From Phaeobacter gallaeciensis DSM 26640 (GTDB lineage Bacteria > Pseudomonadota > Alphaproteobacteria > Rhodobacterales > Rhodobacteraceae), in assembly GCF_000511385.1 (NCBI RefSeq), contig NC_023137.1:1929001-1993000 (forward strand): a DNA stretch of 64,000 nt, read 5' to 3'. A model generated the notes under the pieces. That model was not told where the DNA came from, did no database searches, and saw only the letters and a program-made list of their open reading frames with translations. The stretch's first letter is position 1; each line of letters opens with the position of its first letter. Both the position numbers and the translations under genes were made by a program. Shown piece by piece: positions 17,186 to 26,777 of this stretch.

Positions 17186-18562
17186 TTAGAAGAAGTCAAT
17201 CGAGACCTGCATCAGGCGCTCGACCTCGGGCACATCCGCAGCCATAGCAAAGAGGGCTATCACATCGCCCTCCTCAATCCGCATGCCGCCGGTTGGGCGC
17301 ATCACCACGCCGTTTTTGCTGACGGCGCCGACCAGCACGCCTTCAGGGAAATCGATATCACGGATCATCTGCCCCGCCATCGGAGAGGTCGACATAACCT
17401 CCGCCTCGATCACCTCAGCCTCGGCATCCCCAATGGAATAAACCTGCCGCACCCGGCCATAGCGGATGTGGCGCAAGATTGAGCTTACGGTGGTGGCCCG
17501 CGGGTTGATGTAGGCATCAATGCCCAAGGGCGCCATCAGCGGCACCAGTGTCGGGTCATTGATCAGCGCAATGGCCAGTGGGCAGCCCTCGGCCTTCGCG
17601 CGCACCGCTGCAAGCATATTGACCTTATCATCGTCGGTCACCGCCAACATGGCGTCAGCGCGGTCGATCCCCGCCTCAATCATCAGACTGCGATCAAGGC
17701 CATCGCCATTCAGAACGATCGTTCGTTCCAGTGTCTCCGCAGCACGTTCGGCGCATTTGCGGTTCCGCTCAATCATCTTGGCGCGGGTGCGTCCGGTACG
17801 GGATTCCAGCGCCTTCGCCACTTCCAGACCGACATTACCGCCGCCAACGATGACCACGCGGTCCTGACGTTTCTGTTGTTTGCCAAAGACTTCAATCGTG
17901 CGGCTCACGTCATCCACATGGGCAAACACATAAGCACTGTCACCGACGAAAAGCTGGTCGCCCGGCTCGGGCGCAAACAGGCTGCCGTCCCGGCGAATAC
18001 CCACAACGATCGCCCGCAGGGTCGAAAACAGGTCGGTCAACTGACGCAGCGGCGTGTTTACGACAGGACAATCCTCATCGATCTGCACCCCAAGAAGCTG
18101 CGCGCCACCCTCCATGAACATCTCAGTATCAAAAGCAGCCGGCGCAGACAGGCGTTGCATCGCTGCGGCGGCCACCTCGCGCTCGGGGCTGATCACCACA
18201 TCAATCGGCAGATGGTCACGGCGATACAAATCCGAGTAAATCGCTTCCAGATAGCTCTTGGAGCGCAGCCGCGCGATCTTGCGCTGGATGGAAAACACCG
18301 AATGCGCCACCTGACAGGTGACCATATTCACTTCATCCGAATGGGTGGCCGCGATGATCATATCCGCGTCCCGCGCGCCCGCCCGGGTCAACACATCCGG
18401 ATAGGAGGCAAAGCCCGCAATCCCCTGAACATCCAGCGTATCCGTCGCACGTCGCACCAGATCGGGGTTGTTGTCCACCACCGTCACGTCGTTGTGCTCA
18501 CCCGACAGGTGGCGGGCGATCTGCCAGCCGACCTGACCTGCGCCACAAATAATTACTTTCAT
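17186..18562 (-). CDS. trkA: Trk potassium uptake regulator TrkA
   Basis: 458 residues arranged as two RCK modules: KVIICGAGQVGWQIARHLS (NAD-binding, residues 2-20) with a TrkA-C domain, then VVIVGGGNVGLEVAKALE (about residue 233) with a second TrkA-C domain. It is the peripheral nucleotide-binding subunit that gates TrkH. Transcribed before trkH with one-base spacing. The trkAH pair lies between the ntr operon and hfq, the conserved alphaproteobacterial order. Its upstream side is divergent from a lipoprotein gene. Confidence 0.96.
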   Translation of the reverse strand: MKVIICGAGQVGWQIARHLSGEHNDVTVVDNNPDLVRRATDTLDVQGIAGFASYPDVLTRAGARDADMIIAATHSDEVNMVTCQVAHSVFSIQRKIARLRSKSYLEAIYSDLYRRDHLPIDVVISPEREVAAAAMQRLSAPAAFDTEMFMEGGAQLLGVQIDEDCPVVNTPLRQLTDLFSTLRAIVVGIRRDGSLFAPEPGDQLFVGDSAYVFAHVDDVSRTIEVFGKQQKRQDRVVIVGGGNVGLEVAKALESRTGRTRAKMIERNRKCAERAAETLERTIVLNGDGLDRSLMIEAGIDRADAMLAVTDDDKVNMLAAVRAKAEGCPLAIALINDPTLVPLMAPLGIDAYINPRATTVSSILRHIRYGRVRQVYSIGDAEAEVIEAEVMSTSPMAGQMIRDIDFPEGVLVGAVSKNGVVMRPTGGMRIEEGDVIALFAMAADVPEVERLMQVSIDFF

Positions 18563-18673
18563 GTGCTTGTCCCTCGGGGCGCTGATACGCGCAATCGCCG
18601 GTTTTGAATGACAGAAGCCGCAGTAACGGTCAATTCAATTGTCTTGCCGAGGAATTTGCAGCACAATCACAGG

Positions 18674-19153
18674 ATGTTCTTCGCAAAACATACCTTTGTC
18701 GCACTCATCCTGGTCTCGGGGCTGGCGGCCTGCGGACCGGTTCCAGTCTATTACCGCGCGGGTGCCGATGTAGCCCGACGCGACGCGGATCTGCTGTCCT
18801 GCGAGGTTAGCGCCCTGCGGGATGCGCCTGTCGCGACCCAGATCCGACAGCACCCGCCCATCTATCGCCCTGGCGGTGAAATCTGCCGGAATGGGCGCTG
18901 CTATCACCGTGCGGGCTATTGGGAGGATGGCGGCATCTATACCGTCGACGTCAACGCAGATCTGCGCGAGCGGGTGGAGCAGTCCTGCATGGCGTCCAAA
19001 GGCTATCAAAGCATCGCCCTAAAACGCTGCCCGCAATCGGTGGCAGATGCAGTGGGCACCCGCCGCGCGTCGTCCCTTCCGGTGCTAACCGAAACGTCCT
19101 GTGCAATTGCGCGGCGCGGGCAGCCCCCTCAGATCGTCGCCACGGCTCCCTGA
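18674..19153 (+). CDS. Small cysteine-containing lipoprotein, unknown function
   Basis: 159 residues. The N-terminus MFFAKHTFVALILVSGLAACGP has a hydrophobic core and a lipobox (LAAC, Cys about 20). The mature part has a repeated Cys pattern (LLSCEVSALRD, GEICRNGRCYHRAGYW, QSCMASKGYQS, KRCPQ, ETSC), suggesting disulfides in the periplasm. The frame is open further 5' to 18608, but the signal peptide and the AGG before 18674 favour the later start. I do not recognise a family. It is inserted on the opposite strand between ntrX and trkA. Confidence 0.8.
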   Translation: MFFAKHTFVALILVSGLAACGPVPVYYRAGADVARRDADLLSCEVSALRDAPVATQIRQHPPIYRPGGEICRNGRCYHRAGYWEDGGIYTVDVNADLRERVEQSCMASKGYQSIALKRCPQSVADAVGTRRASSLPVLTETSCAIARRGQPPQIVATAP

Positions 19154-19221
19154 CCCCAACCCACATGATTTGCGGGCAGCAAGCCCCTGATATAAAAACT
19201 TCTGTAAGGATACGGCCCGGA

Positions 19222-20637
19222 TCAGGCCATATCCTCCTCAGTTTCTTTCTCCACATGAGCAATCCGCGCGCCCGCTTTGTTCGAGGTCACCACCCCCAGC
19301 GATTTTAGTTTGCGGTGCAACGCAGACCGTTCCATCCCGACAAAGGACGCGGTGCGGCTGATATTGCCACCAAAGCGGTTGATCTGTGTGAGCAGATACT
19401 CCCGCTCAAACGCCTCACGTGCCTCCCGCAATGGCAGGGTTGCAAGCGCGCCGGACAGCACGACACGGCTCTGATCCTCCACCGCTTCTTCTTCACGCGG
19501 CAGATCTTTCGGCTCAATCGGGCCGCTGTTTTCACCAAGGATCAGAACACGTTCCACCATGTTCTTCAACTGGCGTACATTGCCCGGCCACAGCATGGTC
19601 TGCATCAGCGCGACCGCATCTTCGCTCAGCCTGCGCAGCGGCAGGCCCTGACTCTGGTTGAACTGCGCGATGAAATGATCCGCCAGCAGCGGGATATCCT
19701 CGCGCCGGTCCGCCAGTGACGGAACCGGGATCGGCACGACATTCAGGCGATGATAAAGCTCCTGACGGAAGCGATCCGCCTCAATCTCACGCTCAAGATC
19801 CTTATTGGTCGCTGAAATAACCCGCAGATCCACCCGCACCTTGTCAGAGCCGCCAACCCTCTGGAACTGCTGGTCAACCAGCACGCGCAGGATCTTTGAT
19901 TGGGTGCCAAGCGGCATATCCGCAACCTCATCAAAGAACACAACGCCGCCATGTGCCTGCTCCAAGAGGCCCGGCTCAACCCCGCGCTCGGCACTTTCGC
20001 GGCCAAACAGCACCTCTTCCATCCGGTCCGGCTCAATGCTGGCGCAGTTCACCGTCACAAAGGGCGCTGAGGCGCGGTTCGACTGGGTATGGATATACCG
20101 CGCGGCGATTTCCTTGCCGCTGCCCGCAGGCCCGGTCAGCATCACCCGCCCGTTGGATTTGGTGACCTTGTCCAGTTGGCTGACCAAGGCGCGATAGGCC
20201 GCTGATGCACCGATCATCTCGCTGGCGCCGGAGTCCTGACGCTTCAGATCCGTGTTCTCGCGACGCAGCTTTGACGTTTCCATCGCGCGGCGAATAACGA
20301 CCAGCAACTGATCAATATTAAATGGCTTTTCAATAAAGTCGTAGGCGCCCTGCTTGATCGCCGCGACCGCGATCTCGATGTTGCCATGGCCTGAAATGAT
20401 CACCACGGGGATTTCCGGATTGTCTCGTTTCACCACTTTCAGAATGTCGATACCGTCCATCTGGCTGTCCTTTAGCCAGATATCCAGCACCATGAGCGCC
20501 GGCGGCGCCTCATTCAGCGCGGCCATGCATTCCTCGGAGCTGCCGGCCTTGCGCGTGGCGTAGCCTTCATCCTCCAGGATATCAGAAACCAGCTCACGGA
20601 TGTCGCGTTCATCGTCAACAATCAGAATGTCACTCAT
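19222..20637 (-). CDS. ntrX: Nitrogen-regulation response regulator NtrX
   Basis: 471 residues in three parts: receiver domain (phospho-acceptor Asp in MVLDIWLKDSQMDG near residue 53, Lys in FIEKPF), AAA+ domain (Walker A TGPAGSGKEIAARYIH near 170, Walker B GGVVFFDEVAD), and a C-terminal Fis-type HTH (GNISRTASFVGMERSALHRKLKSLG). Where sigma-54 activators carry LFGxxxGAFTGA this protein reads LFGRESAERGVEPG, so the sigma-54 contact loop is absent. Partner of NtrY; in alphaproteobacteria NtrYX affects nitrogen, redox and envelope genes. The start overlaps the ntrY stop by 4 bp. Confidence 0.96.
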   Translation of the reverse strand: MSDILIVDDERDIRELVSDILEDEGYATRKAGSSEECMAALNEAPPALMVLDIWLKDSQMDGIDILKVVKRDNPEIPVVIISGHGNIEIAVAAIKQGAYDFIEKPFNIDQLLVVIRRAMETSKLRRENTDLKRQDSGASEMIGASAAYRALVSQLDKVTKSNGRVMLTGPAGSGKEIAARYIHTQSNRASAPFVTVNCASIEPDRMEEVLFGRESAERGVEPGLLEQAHGGVVFFDEVADMPLGTQSKILRVLVDQQFQRVGGSDKVRVDLRVISATNKDLEREIEADRFRQELYHRLNVVPIPVPSLADRREDIPLLADHFIAQFNQSQGLPLRRLSEDAVALMQTMLWPGNVRQLKNMVERVLILGENSGPIEPKDLPREEEAVEDQSRVVLSGALATLPLREAREAFEREYLLTQINRFGGNISRTASFVGMERSALHRKLKSLGVVTSNKAGARIAHVEKETEEDMA

Positions 20638-22913
20638 GTCAGACCTGCTTTCACTGTACTCTTAGGATGGTCTGCTGCCTCATGTGCAGCAGGTAGGCGG
20701 ATCACAGCCATGGCCCCATAGTGGGCCTGACCGTCGAATACTGGTGCATCTTCCAGCGTCAGTGTTCCGCCGTGTTCTTCGATAATTTTCTTGACGATCG
20801 GCAGGCCAAGCCCTGTGCCTTCGTCGCGGGTGGTCACATAGGGTTCAAACAACCGGGCGCGGTCTTCTGGCAGACCGATACCATTGTCGGCGATGGTGAC
20901 CTCATAGCCGGATTTCGTCGGACTTACAGCAATGCGGATTTCCGGATCAAGATCCGCAACAGTACCTTTTTGTTTCAGTGTTTCAACGGCTTCGCCCGCA
21001 TTCTTGATTAGGTTGGTCAAAGCCTGACCAACCATCGTCGCGTCCAGATCTGTCAGCATCGGTTGCGTTGGCAGATCCGCGACAATGCGCAGATCGGGCT
21101 GACCTGCCTTTTGCAGCGTCACCGCCTCGCGCAGCAGCTTCACCAGATCTTCCTCGCGCCGCTCGGGTTCCGGCATGCGGGCAAATTTGGAAAATTCATC
21201 AACAATCCGGCGCAAGTCATTGGTTTGACGCACAATCACATCTGTCATGGATTGTAGGAGGTCACTGTTTTCCTCGCCCAATTTCGGCGCAAATTTGCGT
21301 TTGATGCGCTCCGCGCTCAACTGGATCGGTGTCAGCGGGTTCTTGATCTCATGGGCGATCCGGCGTGCGACATCGCCCCAGGCCGCCATCCGCTGCGCAC
21401 TGACCAGATCCGTGACATCGTCAAAGGCCACCACATAGCCCTCAAGCCGGTCTTCCTCGCTCCGCCGGGGGGACATCCGCACCAGGAGGTTCTCCAGCTG
21501 CCCTTGACGGGTCACTTTGATCTCGCCCTGCACCACATCAGCGCCAGTTTCGGTTAATTCCTGAAACAACGGTCCGAACTCTGGCACGGCCACTGCCAGA
21601 GCCAGCGACTGGCGATCACCGCTCCAGCCCAGCAGCCGCTCCGCAGATCGGTTTACAAAGGTGACGCGCCCCTCGGAATCCAGCCCAACCACGCCAGAGG
21701 TCACCGACATCAGCACGGAATCAAACAACCGTCGGCGGCGTTCAATCTGATGGGTGTTTTCCAGCAGCGTGTCGCGTTGTTCTCGCAGCTCCAGCGTCAT
21801 CTGGTTGAAGTAGCGGCCCAGTTGCGAAATCTCGTCATCGCCATCGTCCTCTGGCACCTGCACATTCAGGTTGCCTGCCCCGACGCGCCGCGCCGCAATG
21901 GTCAGACGACCGACCGGGCGTGACAGCCGCTCAGCAAACCACATGCCCAGCCACATCGCCGCCAGGATCAGGATCACAGCAAAGCCAAGATACAGCAGGA
22001 CAAAGTCAAACAGCACCCGCCCCCGCTCGCTCTCCAGCTGCTGGTAGAGATGCGCAGTTTCCTTGGTGTCATCCAGGAGGCTCAGCAATTCGCCGTCCAC
22101 ATCCCGGCTGACATAGAGAAACCGATCGACAAACGCATCCAGCCGCACCAGTGCGCGCAGTTCGCTGTTGTCCCAGTCCTGGATCAGGGTGGCCCCTTCA
22201 AACGAGGCCTGGCTGATATCTGCCGCACGCGGTTCCTCAAAGTCGAACTCATATGACCGTTCACCACGCGCCCGGATGGTACCGGCGCCATCCACCACAT
22301 AAGCCTCCTGCAAGCCACGCTGGATCTGCAATTGCCCCTGTGTCAGCACCTGGCGCAGCTGCCCGTCACTAATGAAAAAATTGCGGTTGCGGCTGTTGTC
22401 GATATAGCGCGCCAGCGCCACAGCATCTTCCGACAGGTCACGCTGCTGCTGCTCCTGATAGGCCTCCGCCGCCGCCAGAGAGCTGCCCACAACCTGCCGC
22501 ACCCGGTCAGAAAACCAGCCTTCAAGGCCAACATTAACCGTCAGCCCAGCAAAGAGCGCCACAATCACGGTGGGCGTCAGCGCCAGAAAGGCGAAGGCCC
22601 CGATCAAACGCAGGTGCAATCTGGAGCCAGCAGATTTGGCCCGGCGCGCCGCGATCAGACGCCCCACCTGCGTCAGCACAAGCGCCGCGACAGCCAGCAC
22701 ATAAATCAGATCCGCAAGCAGGATCAGCCGCAGCGACAGCGACGCCACCCCTTGCGAAAACGGGCCGATGATCAAAAACGTCGAAAGCGCCAGCACCGGG
22801 CCCAGAACAACAAGCCCGAGCGCGCCAACATTGCGTGCCCTGCGCGTTCTGCGCCACCGGTCAAGGGCCGCGAATGGCCCATATGCCGAGCGAAGATGTG
22901 ACCTCTGCGCCAC
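20634..22913 (-). CDS. ntrY: Nitrogen-regulation sensor histidine kinase NtrY
   Basis: 759 residues. Two N-terminal membrane hairpins (about 30-65 and 75-130) are followed by a periplasmic sensor stretch, another helix (VLLYLGFAVILILAAMWLGMWFAE near 310), then HAMP, PAS (VVGLDSEGRVTFVNRSAERLLG), HisKA (ARRIAHEIKNPLTPIQLSAERI, His near 525) and HATPase (N box TNLIKNAGEAV, G box DNGIGLPE, EGTGLGLPIVKKI). It is the membrane kinase for NtrX. The 99-bp gap to ntrC (22914-23012) may hold a secondary promoter, but no clear element is visible. Confidence 0.96.
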   Translation of the reverse strand: MAQRSHLRSAYGPFAALDRWRRTRRARNVGALGLVVLGPVLALSTFLIIGPFSQGVASLSLRLILLADLIYVLAVAALVLTQVGRLIAARRAKSAGSRLHLRLIGAFAFLALTPTVIVALFAGLTVNVGLEGWFSDRVRQVVGSSLAAAEAYQEQQQRDLSEDAVALARYIDNSRNRNFFISDGQLRQVLTQGQLQIQRGLQEAYVVDGAGTIRARGERSYEFDFEEPRAADISQASFEGATLIQDWDNSELRALVRLDAFVDRFLYVSRDVDGELLSLLDDTKETAHLYQQLESERGRVLFDFVLLYLGFAVILILAAMWLGMWFAERLSRPVGRLTIAARRVGAGNLNVQVPEDDGDDEISQLGRYFNQMTLELREQRDTLLENTHQIERRRRLFDSVLMSVTSGVVGLDSEGRVTFVNRSAERLLGWSGDRQSLALAVAVPEFGPLFQELTETGADVVQGEIKVTRQGQLENLLVRMSPRRSEEDRLEGYVVAFDDVTDLVSAQRMAAWGDVARRIAHEIKNPLTPIQLSAERIKRKFAPKLGEENSDLLQSMTDVIVRQTNDLRRIVDEFSKFARMPEPERREEDLVKLLREAVTLQKAGQPDLRIVADLPTQPMLTDLDATMVGQALTNLIKNAGEAVETLKQKGTVADLDPEIRIAVSPTKSGYEVTIADNGIGLPEDRARLFEPYVTTRDEGTGLGLPIVKKIIEEHGGTLTLEDAPVFDGQAHYGAMAVIRLPAAHEAADHPKSTVKAGLT

Positions 22914-23012
22914 GTACTGCCCTCATCCTAATGTGCGACCCTTCTGGTCGACCGCCATATATCGTGATCATCACCAGCCCAAACGCCGATCTGCCACGGT
23001 TCTGTGGCGATA

Positions 23013-24425
23013 TTACATCAGTTTGCGACGGCGTGTCACCTCAATATCAAGATCTGTGATCTTCTTGCGCAGCGTATTGCGGTTAATACCAAGTAAATCC
23101 GCACATTTTGCCTGATTTCCACCAGTCATTGCGAGCGATATTTCAATCAACGGGGTCTCCACCTCGCGCATCAGGCGAGCATATAGTCCCGGCGGCGGCA
23201 GCATATCGCCGTGCAAATCAAAATAACGCTGGAGATGGCGCGCCACTGATTCCGACAGTTTTTCACTGCTGAGTGCGCCGCCTGCCGCCGCCATCGGCTC
23301 ACCGCCCGATTGTGCGCCCAGCGCGGCGGTGACTTCATCGAGGCTGATCTCTTCACTGCGGGCTGTCAGCGCCAGACGGCGCACCACGTTTTCCAACTGG
23401 CGGACATTGCCCGGCCATGGAAACTGCCGCAGGGGCTCACGTGCGGCCTCGCTCAGCCGTCGGTGCGGCGCGCCCTCGTTCTCAGCACGCGTCAGGAAAT
23501 GCGCGCACAGCAGAGAAATATCATCAACGCGGGCACGTAGCGCAGGCACTGGCAGCTCGGTTCCGCTGATCCGGTAGTAGAGGTCCTGTCGCAGCGTGCC
23601 AGCCTCCATCGCCGCAGTGAGATTCTGCTGACTGGTGGCAATGAACCGGGGCTGATGATCCCCTGGCGCATCCATCATCCGCACCACGCGGGCCTGCGCC
23701 TCCTCCGACAGGTCCGCCAGCTCATCCAGCAAAAGCGTCCCTCCACGGACCTCAGCCAGCAACTGTGCCGGACCTTCAAGTGACGCGAGATCGGCCGCCT
23801 CCGCCCGGACAAATGGCAAAGTGCGGCGGTCTGACAGATCATGCATCGACCGGGCGATCAGTGATTTTCCGGTGCCGCTTTCACCTGTGATTAGCAAAGG
23901 TATATCAGTGTTCATCACCCGGGCGATCAGCCGGTAGAGCGTTTGCATCACCTCAGTGCGCCCGACCAGCGGCAGGTCCTCATGGCTCTCGTTCGCCGTC
24001 TCCGCCCCATCCGGCGTGACGCCAGTCTGTGTAACTGCGCGCAATGCCCCCTGCCCGCTCCGCCTTTCGGTCAGCGCCTTCGCCGTTCGCTTCATCAGCT
24101 CCGGCAGATCAAAGGGTTTCGGCAAATAATCATAAGCCTCAGCTTCAGCGGCCTTGATCGCGGTCATGATGGTGTTCTGCGCCGAAATCACAATCACCGG
24201 CAGCCCGGGCCGGTCATCGGCAATCTTCGGCAGCATTTCCAGCCCGTTGCCATCCGGCATCATCACATCGGAGATCACGACATCGCCTTTGCCCTCTCCC
24301 ACCCAGCGCATCAGCGTCGTCAGGGAGGAGGTCGCATGAACCTTACATCCGGCGCGCGTCAGAGCCTGGGTCAAGACCGTGCGAATTGTGCGATCGTCAT
24401 CTGCGACCAGAACGGTGCCGTCCAT
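23013..24425 (-). CDS. ntrC: Nitrogen-regulation response regulator NtrC (GAFTGA-less)
   Basis: 470 residues. Receiver domain: [12 protein letters not shown], Asp in [14 protein letters not shown] near 54, Lys in YLPKPFD. AAA+ domain: Walker [18 protein letters not shown] near 180, Walker [13 protein letters not shown]. Fis [24 protein letters not shown] at the end. Between Walker A and B the ESELFG and GAFTGA segments are missing. The same deletion is known for Rhodobacter capsulatus NtrC, which activates sigma-70 promoters. Six bases downstream of ntrB; the pair responds to nitrogen status through PII. Confidence 0.96.
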   Translation of the reverse strand: MDGTVLVADDDRTIRTVLTQALTRAGCKVHATSSLTTLMRWVGEGKGDVVISDVMMPDGNGLEMLPKIADDRPGLPVIVISAQNTIMTAIKAAEAEAYDYLPKPFDLPELMKRTAKALTERRSGQGALRAVTQTGVTPDGAETANESHEDLPLVGRTEVMQTLYRLIARVMNTDIPLLITGESGTGKSLIARSMHDLSDRRTLPFVRAEAADLASLEGPAQLLAEVRGGTLLLDELADLSEEAQARVVRMMDAPGDHQPRFIATSQQNLTAAMEAGTLRQDLYYRISGTELPVPALRARVDDISLLCAHFLTRAENEGAPHRRLSEAAREPLRQFPWPGNVRQLENVVRRLALTARSEEISLDEVTAALGAQSGGEPMAAAGGALSSEKLSESVARHLQRYFDLHGDMLPPPGLYARLMREVETPLIEISLAMTGGNQAKCADLLGINRNTLRKKITDLDIEVTRRRKLM

Positions 24426-24431
24426 GATGTG

Positions 24432-25577
24432 CTACTCCTGCTGTGGGGCGTTTGGGATGGGTACGGGACGCGGTGCGGTCGGCACGCGCGACAGTGACAG
24501 TCGAAAAACCGTCTGGCCAGGTTCAGAATTGACTGAGATCCAGCCCTGGTGATCGGCAATGATCTTACTGACCAGCGCCAACCCCAATCCAGTGCCATTC
24601 TCCCGCCCAGAGACAAAGGGATCAAAGATATCATCGCGGATCGCGTCAGGCAGGCCGGGGCCATCATCTGAAATCTCAATCTGCAGCGGCAACAGCTTGC
24701 CGGACCCGTCACTGCGGCGCAGTCGGAAGGAATGCTCGTAAAACGTACGGATCCGAATGGTTCCGCCCCCCGGATCCGCAGCCTCTGCTGCGTTCTTCAG
24801 AAGGTTCAGTACCACCTGCAACAGCTGGTCCCCATCCCCCCAGGCCATCGGGAGGGAGGGATCATAATCCTCGATAATTGTCATCTGCGCGCCAAAACCC
24901 AAAAGCGCCGAGCGGCGCGCGCGGTCCAGCACATCGTGAAGATTGACCTCCTGAAAGGCCGGGATGGAGAGATTGCCGAATTGCTCCACCTGCTCCAACA
25001 GCTTCACAATACGTCGGCTTTCGCTGACGATCAGATCGGTCAGCTCCAGATCATCGCCCGACAGCCCCATCGACAACAGCTGCGCAGCCCCGGTGATCCC
25101 TGCCAGCGGGTTCTTGATCTCATGGGCCAGCATCTCTGCCATACCGATGGCAGATTGCGCGGCGGATTTGGCGGAGTGGTTCTGCGTCAGCCGCCCGGCC
25201 AGTTCACGCGGGGAGAGCAGGATCAGCATCCGCCCCTCAACGCCCTGCACCCGCGCCACCTGTACATTGCATTGCAGCGGCGCGCGCCCTGGCGCACCAA
25301 CATCGATGTCATTGACAAACAGGGGCGTGCCATTGTCGCGGGCACGCGCAACCGCCTCGTCGATGGCGGGGGCAATGATCACATGTTGCCAGATCGTCTT
25401 CCCCAGCAGCGCCTTGCGCGAGGTATTGAGAAACCCTTCACCGGCGGAATTCACATCTTCGATCCGGGCCTCCGGATCAATCACAAAGGCCGGCACAGGC
25501 AACGAGGCCCAAAGTGCACTATCGGCCCCGGTCCACCCTGTTGCCCCCTCCGGTGTCCCACCCAGATGCCCGGTCAT
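24432..25577 (-). CDS. ntrB: Nitrogen-regulation histidine kinase/phosphatase NtrB
   Basis: A 381-residue soluble kinase. N-terminal PAS (FVIDPEARIEDVNSAGEGFLN), HisKA with the phospho-His in MLAHEIKNPLAGITGAAQLL (about residue 137), N box VLNLLKNAAEAADPG, D box SDDGPGLPDAIRDDIFDPF, G box ENGTGLGLALVSKI. I chose ATG 25577 because it overlaps the dusB stop as ATGA; an upstream in-frame start at 25610 lies inside dusB. It phosphorylates and dephosphorylates NtrC under PII control. Confidence 0.96.
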   Translation of the reverse strand: MTGHLGGTPEGATGWTGADSALWASLPVPAFVIDPEARIEDVNSAGEGFLNTSRKALLGKTIWQHVIIAPAIDEAVARARDNGTPLFVNDIDVGAPGRAPLQCNVQVARVQGVEGRMLILLSPRELAGRLTQNHSAKSAAQSAIGMAEMLAHEIKNPLAGITGAAQLLSMGLSGDDLELTDLIVSESRRIVKLLEQVEQFGNLSIPAFQEVNLHDVLDRARRSALLGFGAQMTIIEDYDPSLPMAWGDGDQLLQVVLNLLKNAAEAADPGGGTIRIRTFYEHSFRLRRSDGSGKLLPLQIEISDDGPGLPDAIRDDIFDPFVSGRENGTGLGLALVSKIIADHQGWISVNSEPGQTVFRLSLSRVPTAPRPVPIPNAPQQE

Positions 25578-26587
25578 GCTGCCTGCCCTCCCGCAAGGTC
25601 GGGGCTGCAATCCGGCCCAGCGCCACCGGCCAGCGCATCAGGCAATAGCTTCAGCACCGCCTTAGGGTCTTTGGCCGTGAGCACCTCGCGGCGCAGCGGC
25701 GCCGGAGTGGCCGCTTCATCCATATACCAGCCCAGATGCTTGCGGGCGACCCGCAGACCCAGATCAGTACCATAGAACGCGATCATCGCCTCATAGTGGG
25801 CGCTGACCATCTGAACCAGATCCGCACCGGAGGGAATATCGGGGGCGGCGCTGCCCCAGAGGTCATGTGCCACTTCGGCCAGCAGCCAGGGTTTACCCTG
25901 CGCGCCACGACCGATCATCACACCATCCGCGCCGGACTGGGCCAGCGCGCGACGTGCGCTTGCCGTATCGACAATATCGCCATTGGCCAGCAGCGGCACG
26001 GTCAGCGCCGCCTTCACCCCAGAAATCGCCTCCCAGTCCGCGCTTCCCTTGTAGAACTGACAGCGGGTGCGGCCATGAATGGTGACCATCTGCACGCCCG
26101 CATCCTGCGCACGGCGGGCCACATCAGCGGCGTTGAGGCTATCGTCGTCCCAGCCAAGCCGAGTCTTCAGCGTGACCGGCACCGAAACCGCAGTCACCAC
26201 CGCCTCAATCAGCGACAGCGCGTGGTCTGGCGTCTTCAGCAGGGCAGAACCGGAATAGCCATTGGTCACCTTCTTGGCGGGGCAGCCCATATTGATATCG
26301 ATGACTTTGGCACCGCGGCTCTCCACCTGCCGCGCGGCCTCAGCCATCCAATAGGCATCGCGCCCGGCAATCTGCACGGCGGTATTCTCAACATCGGCGC
26401 TCAGTTCTGCCCGTTCGCGTACGCCGGGCTTGGCCTGTACCATCTCCTGACTGGCGACCATTTCGCTCACCATCAGCCCAACACCAAAGCTGCGCACCAG
26501 ATCTCGAAAGGGACGATCCGTGATTCCGGCCATCGGCGCGAGCGCGATGGGAGGTGTCAGAGAAGTGGAACCGAGAGTAAAGGACAA
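25574..26587 (-). CDS. dusB: tRNA-dihydrouridine synthase DusB (NifR3)
   Basis: A 337-residue FMN-dependent TIM-barrel enzyme that reduces uridines in the tRNA D-loop. Seen: the N-terminal APMAGITDRPFR, active-site NMGCPAKKVTNGYSGSALL (Cys near residue 103), TIHGRTRCQFYKGSADW (about 166) and the FMN phosphate site IGRGAQGKPWL. First gene of the ntr operon, the position where it was originally named nifR3. The promoter should lie in 26588-26777. Confidence 0.96.
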   Translation of the reverse strand: MSFTLGSTSLTPPIALAPMAGITDRPFRDLVRSFGVGLMVSEMVASQEMVQAKPGVRERAELSADVENTAVQIAGRDAYWMAEAARQVESRGAKVIDINMGCPAKKVTNGYSGSALLKTPDHALSLIEAVVTAVSVPVTLKTRLGWDDDSLNAADVARRAQDAGVQMVTIHGRTRCQFYKGSADWEAISGVKAALTVPLLANGDIVDTASARRALAQSGADGVMIGRGAQGKPWLLAEVAHDLWGSAAPDIPSGADLVQMVSAHYEAMIAFYGTDLGLRVARKHLGWYMDEAATPAPLRREVLTAKDPKAVLKLLPDALAGGAGPDCSPDLAGGQAA

Positions 26588-26681
26588 CTGCCTAATCCTT
26601 GTGCATATGAAGCGTTTCTAACCGAAGCGGCCTCTATGCGACAATGAAACCCCCGACGGCAAGGCTGCATCTTTTGGCATA

Positions 26682-26698
26682 TGCCTAAATTTTAGGCA
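26682..26698. promoter_or_regulatory. Perfect 8-1-8 inverted repeat between dusB-ntr and ispDF
   Basis: TGCCTAAA, one T, then TTTAGGCA: an uninterrupted dyad in the 190-bp divergent promoter region. This has the size and symmetry of a dimeric repressor or activator site. It does not match the NtrC consensus (TGCAC-type half-sites). The regulator is unknown. Confidence 0.45.
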
Positions 26699-26777
26699 CA
26701 TTATCCAGGGTGATCTGTGTCCATTGCCTCCCCTTGCATCACCTCCTAAACAATTGCGACCCAAGAAAGAGCCGCCC

